Source: Lota lota
Lineage: Eukaryota > Chordata > Actinopteri > Gadiformes > Lotidae
Assembly (NCBI GenBank): GCA_026745465.1
Contig: JACYXH010000312.1
Span: 611,262-675,261, forward strand
Direction of reading: 5' to 3'
DNA: 64,000 nt
This document shows positions 60,505 through 64,000 of the stretch, one piece after another. A program made the position numbers and the translations under genes. The notes under the pieces were generated by a model, which saw nothing but the letters and a program-made list of their open reading frames with translations, ran no database searches and had not been told where the DNA came from. Position 1 is the first letter of the stretch, and each line of letters opens with the position of its first letter.

Positions 60505-63500
60505 ATCTTTTTTATTTATAGTGTTTTCTGACAAATTGTAGCTCATACTTAACATTCACCATTAGTCCTGGTGTGCAGGATATGGAGTCCTGTACCGCTG
60601 ACCTGTAGGCTATCAACACAAGTGGAATGTGTGTGTCACAGTCACGTTGGTGTTCAGCTGAGAGGATAGCGAGCTGTTGTGCGAGGGTTCGGTTGAACCT
60701 CTCAACAAGTCCATCGCTCTGAGGGTGCAGGGCTGTTGTCCGGGTTTTGTGCATCCCCAGCCGCTCGCACATGGTGGCAAACACCGTTGACTCAAAATTG
60801 TGCCCCTGATCACTGTGAATAACCTCTGGAGCGCCAAACCTTGTGAACATCCCCTCAACCAGGGCGAAAACAACTGTCTCTGCCTCCTGGTCAGGGAGGG
60901 CATAGGCCTCAGGCCATTTTGTGAAATAGTCCATTGCTACAAGTACATAGCGGTTCCCCTTGTCGGAGCGAGGGCCCCATAATGTCTACAGCCACTCTCT
61001 CCATCGGTGCCCCTGCTGCCTGCTGCTGTAGCTGAGCGTGAGACTGGTCTAGGGGGCCCTTGTGTGCGGCGCATGCATCACAGCGGCGACAAAAGTCCTC
61101 CACGTCTCTTTTGAACTGTCCCAATAAAACCCCTGTCTGAGACGTCGGAGCGTTTTAGAGACCCCAAAATGTCCCGCCCCCACAGTCCCATGAGCGGTTT
61201 TGAGCACTGCCTCCCTAAGTGACCTGGGAACAACAACCTGCCACCTCTCCTCTCCGGTGGCCGGCTCCTTCCACGCCCTCTGTAGCACGCCGTCTCTGAC
61301 ACGCAGTGCATCAAACTTGGCCCACAGTCCCTAGATTGCCGGTGGGCGGCCAGTCGACTCCCCGACTCCACCCACTGCAGTATAGGCTCCAGGTCCACAT
61401 CCTGAGCCTGCTGGGTCCTCCATTCCGCCACATCTACCACCTCCAGCGCCTGGGAGGTCAGACAGCCCCAGTGCGAGTTGTAGCTCTCCTCCTCACACAG
61501 TTCTCTTTCACGTGCCTCCCTCCGGTCGCAATGGCGGCAACCGCCAGATGCACAGGGCCGGCGAGACAGGGCGTCCGCGTTAGTGTGGCGGGCCCCGGCT
61601 CTGTGCACGACTGTGAAGGAGTACGACTGGAGTTCTTCCAACCAGCGGGCGATCTGTCCCTCCGGCTCCCTGAAGGACATCAACCACTGGAGGGCGGCGT
61701 GGTCAGTTCTGACAGTGAAGGGCCGGCCGCACAGGTAGTACTTAAAATGTCTTATCACCATCACGACAGCGAGCAACTCTCGCCGCGTGACGCAATAGCG
61801 CTGCTCAGCTTTGTTAAAGGACTTGCTGAAATAGGCCACCACTCTCTCTCCATCTGGCCCTACCTGAGCCAAGACAGCGCCCATGCCAACATTGCTGGCA
61901 TCTGTGTCGACCACAAATGGTAGGATGGGGTCGGGTGCAGCCAGGATAGGGGCTGTTATCAGCGCCTCTTGTAGAGAGGTGAAGGCCTGTTGACAGTCCT
62001 CTGTCCATGAAAATTCAATATCTTTCTGTAGAAGGCGGTACAGAGGGGCGGCTGTGCAGGAGAAACCACGCACAAACTTCCTGTAGTAAGAAGCAAGGTC
62101 CAGGAAGCTCCTCAGCTGCGCCTTGTCGGCAGGTGTTGGCCAGTCTTTCACTGCCTGTATCTTTTCCTCGACAGTCCCAACGCCCTCACCGCCAACCTTG
62201 TGTCCTAGAAATATCACCTCCCTCCTCAGAAAGTGACACTTGTCTGGGTGTAACTTGAGGCCAGCCGCCATCACCCTCTGGAGCACCTTCCGCATTGCTC
62301 CAAGTGCCGCCTGGAACGGGCTTCCATGGACCAGGATATCATCCAGGTACACAAGGCATTCCCGCCTAGGAATGTCGGCTAGCACCCTGTCCATCAGGCG
62401 CTCGAATGTGGCGGGGGCGTTGCACAGACCAAAGCTGAGGACACGGAACTGCCACAGACCCCCACCTGCATAGAAGGCTGTTTTTGATCGAGCCTCCGGG
62501 GAGAGGGGCACCTGCCAGTACCCACTCCGCAGGTCCAGCGAGGAGAACCATGTCGAACCCGCCACCAGGTCCAAAGACTCATCAATCCTAGGGAGGGGGT
62601 AGGAGTCTTTCTTGGTCACGCCGTTGAGGGGCCTGTAGTCCACGCAGAACCTCCATCTGGAGCTGCTCTTTTTGGGGACCATGACCACTGCTGCAGCCCA
62701 CGGGCTCTCTGACGGTTCGACAATCCCAGCCTTCTGCATCTCCTCCAGCGCCTTGTCTGCAGCCTCTTGTCGGGCCAGGGGAAGACGCCGGGGACGCATT
62801 TTGATCGGTTGTGCGTCACCGGTGTCTATCTCGTGCTGAACCAGGTGCGTCAGGCCTACCTCCTCCTCATTGAGGGCAAACAGGTCCTTGAACTCCATCA
62901 GTACCTGCCACAGCTGCATCTGTTGCTGGTCGGTCAGCCCCTCACTGTTCTGTCTCCAGATCTCCCTCACCACGGACAGCCGGTCTGCTATTCCCTCTGT
63001 GGCCGGGGAGATGGGATGGTCGCTCTCCTCCCTCGCAGGGATCTGAAAGGGGCTTGGGGTTGGAGCGGTGGTGGGATGCGGGTGGGCATACGGATGAGGG
63101 TTGGTACTGCGCGTTACATGTGGTTCTGAGGTGCTAACAGGCCGTAGGTGCGGCACACTGGGTTGTGGGGGTGGGACTATGTTGACCTTAGGGCCCCTAG
63201 GCAAACTAAGTGTGTTGTCACTCAGATCTATGAGGCAGCCCGCACTTCTCAAAAAGTCCACACGTATTATACAGGAGTCTTGCACCTCAGCTACCCATAC
63301 TTCAAAGCTCACAGATACCCCCCCCCCCCCCCCCCAATTTAAGGCTAACCCTACCTCTCATGGGGGCTAAATCCCCGGTAACCGTCCGTAGCTGTACTGA
63401 GTTCTTTCGTACTACTGTACTGCTTGGGAGAATGTCAGGCCTGACTAGTGTTGCAGTGGAGCACGTATCCACTAGTGCCGTGCATGCAACCCCCTCCACT

Positions 63501-64000
63501 GTGATAGGGACATGGCAAAAGCCCCCAGCACAGGTCCAACCCACCGCAACCACTGGGCCCACGGCGTCGTCTGCTTCTGGGGGGAGTGAAGCCCTGTTCC
63601 CCCGGCTGTGCTGTTGGGCTCCTCCGCTGGGGTTCGATGCTGGTCGGGTAACCATGTCAGGGGTCCGTATCTTCCCGTTTATACAGACCCTCGGTCGTTT
63701 CCCTGGGCTCCAGAAAACGTGGGGCACTGACGGCGTAGATGGCCAGGTTGGCCACACCCCCAGCAGACCATGGCGCGGCGCCGAGGTGGTGTAGGCAGGC
63801 AATCGCGAGTGGGCTGGAGGGTGGCAGCACGGATCAGTTCCGTCAGGTCCGTGACCCACGCTGGCTTTATTTCCGCAGCATTCTCCTCAACAGCAGTTTT
63901 CGACACTGGAACCACATCAATCAACCGGCAGTCCGGCAGCACCGCTCCCACAGCTTCCCTCTCCAGGGCCAGTTCCAGCGCGTCCTGTACGGTCTGGGGG
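60505..64000 (-). mobile_element. Element G: Ty3/gypsy element of a different lineage, broken, runs off the window
   Basis: On the - strand from the window end: late gag with a CCHC knuckle (CWGCGQPGHLRRQC near 63780), a protease region (about 63550-63350), RT (FSSLDLRSGYWQVPLSPEAR; YLDDILVHG near 62350), RNase H (VDTDASNVGMGAVLAQVGPD, about 61900), the integrase zinc-finger region (about 61290-61060) and the catalytic core (MDYFTKWPEAYALPDQEAET, VIHSDQGHNFES, ALHPQSDGLVERFNRTLAQQ). No chromodomain is seen and no LTR is in the window. RT and RNase H motifs set it apart from A-F. It is broken, with several breaks, and truncated at its 3' side. Confidence 0.92.

Overview
The window looks like nuclear DNA of a teleost fish. 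It is dominated by Ty3/gypsy chromoviruses of the Tf1/sushi group, with hAT transposons, TTAA-flanked transposons, a tRNA-derived SINE, an L2/Rex1-like LINE and BEL/Pao debris, long (TG)n and (TA)n microsatellites, and introns with vertebrate-type splice sites. I see no intact host gene, no rRNA or tRNA gene and no CRISPR array. The only cellular-looking coding traces are exon relics of a multicopy fish family (54.2-56.9 kb).

Layout. 1-5286: chromovirus A on the + strand. It looks whole, has nearly identical LTRs, and its first 30 bases lie before the window. 5287-8301: unassigned DNA with a 46-bp direct repeat, a 77-bp tandem repeat and promoter-like sequence. 8302-14677: chromovirus B on the - strand, with target duplication ATTCT. 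It carries a scar made of a 669-bp copy of the neighbouring DNA flanked by a 325-bp duplication of the element itself. 14683-21872: AT-rich DNA with a small foldback MITE, a SINE and tandem repeats. 21873-23576: chromovirus fragment C. 24927-26946: a TTAA-flanked transposon with an LTR and gag fragment inside. 27608-28191: solo LTR. 29131-29830: hAT remnant. 30387-33553: a local duplication in which one copy has an insertion and the other keeps the empty site, with a TTAA MITE (31658-32197) between them. 34596-36791: hAT transposon with 8-bp target duplication. 36834-45000: chromoviruses D and E, abutting, with a solo LTR nested in D. 45002-45960: LINE fragment. 47262-53223: chromovirus F, target duplication CTGAC, with a foreign solo LTR inside. 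53633-53937 and 59834-60254: + strand solo LTRs of the same clan. 54220-56890: multicopy gene-family relics. 56914-58778: second hAT. 58930-59505: BEL/Pao fragment. 60505-64000: a different Ty3/gypsy element (G) running off the window end.

Together this is a nest of LTR elements whose integrases, where preserved, end in a chromodomain, a module known to steer related elements to silent chromatin. The clearest mechanistic signal is a 10-base complementarity between the site just after the 5' LTR and an internal LTR segment, kept in A and B and changed in parallel on both sides in F. This points to Tf1-like self-primed reverse transcription rather than tRNA priming. No wholly new gene system was found. 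The most notable structures are the self-priming pairs, the templated-insertion scar in B, the mosaic look of F, and a perfect 34-bp hairpin at 58755-58827.
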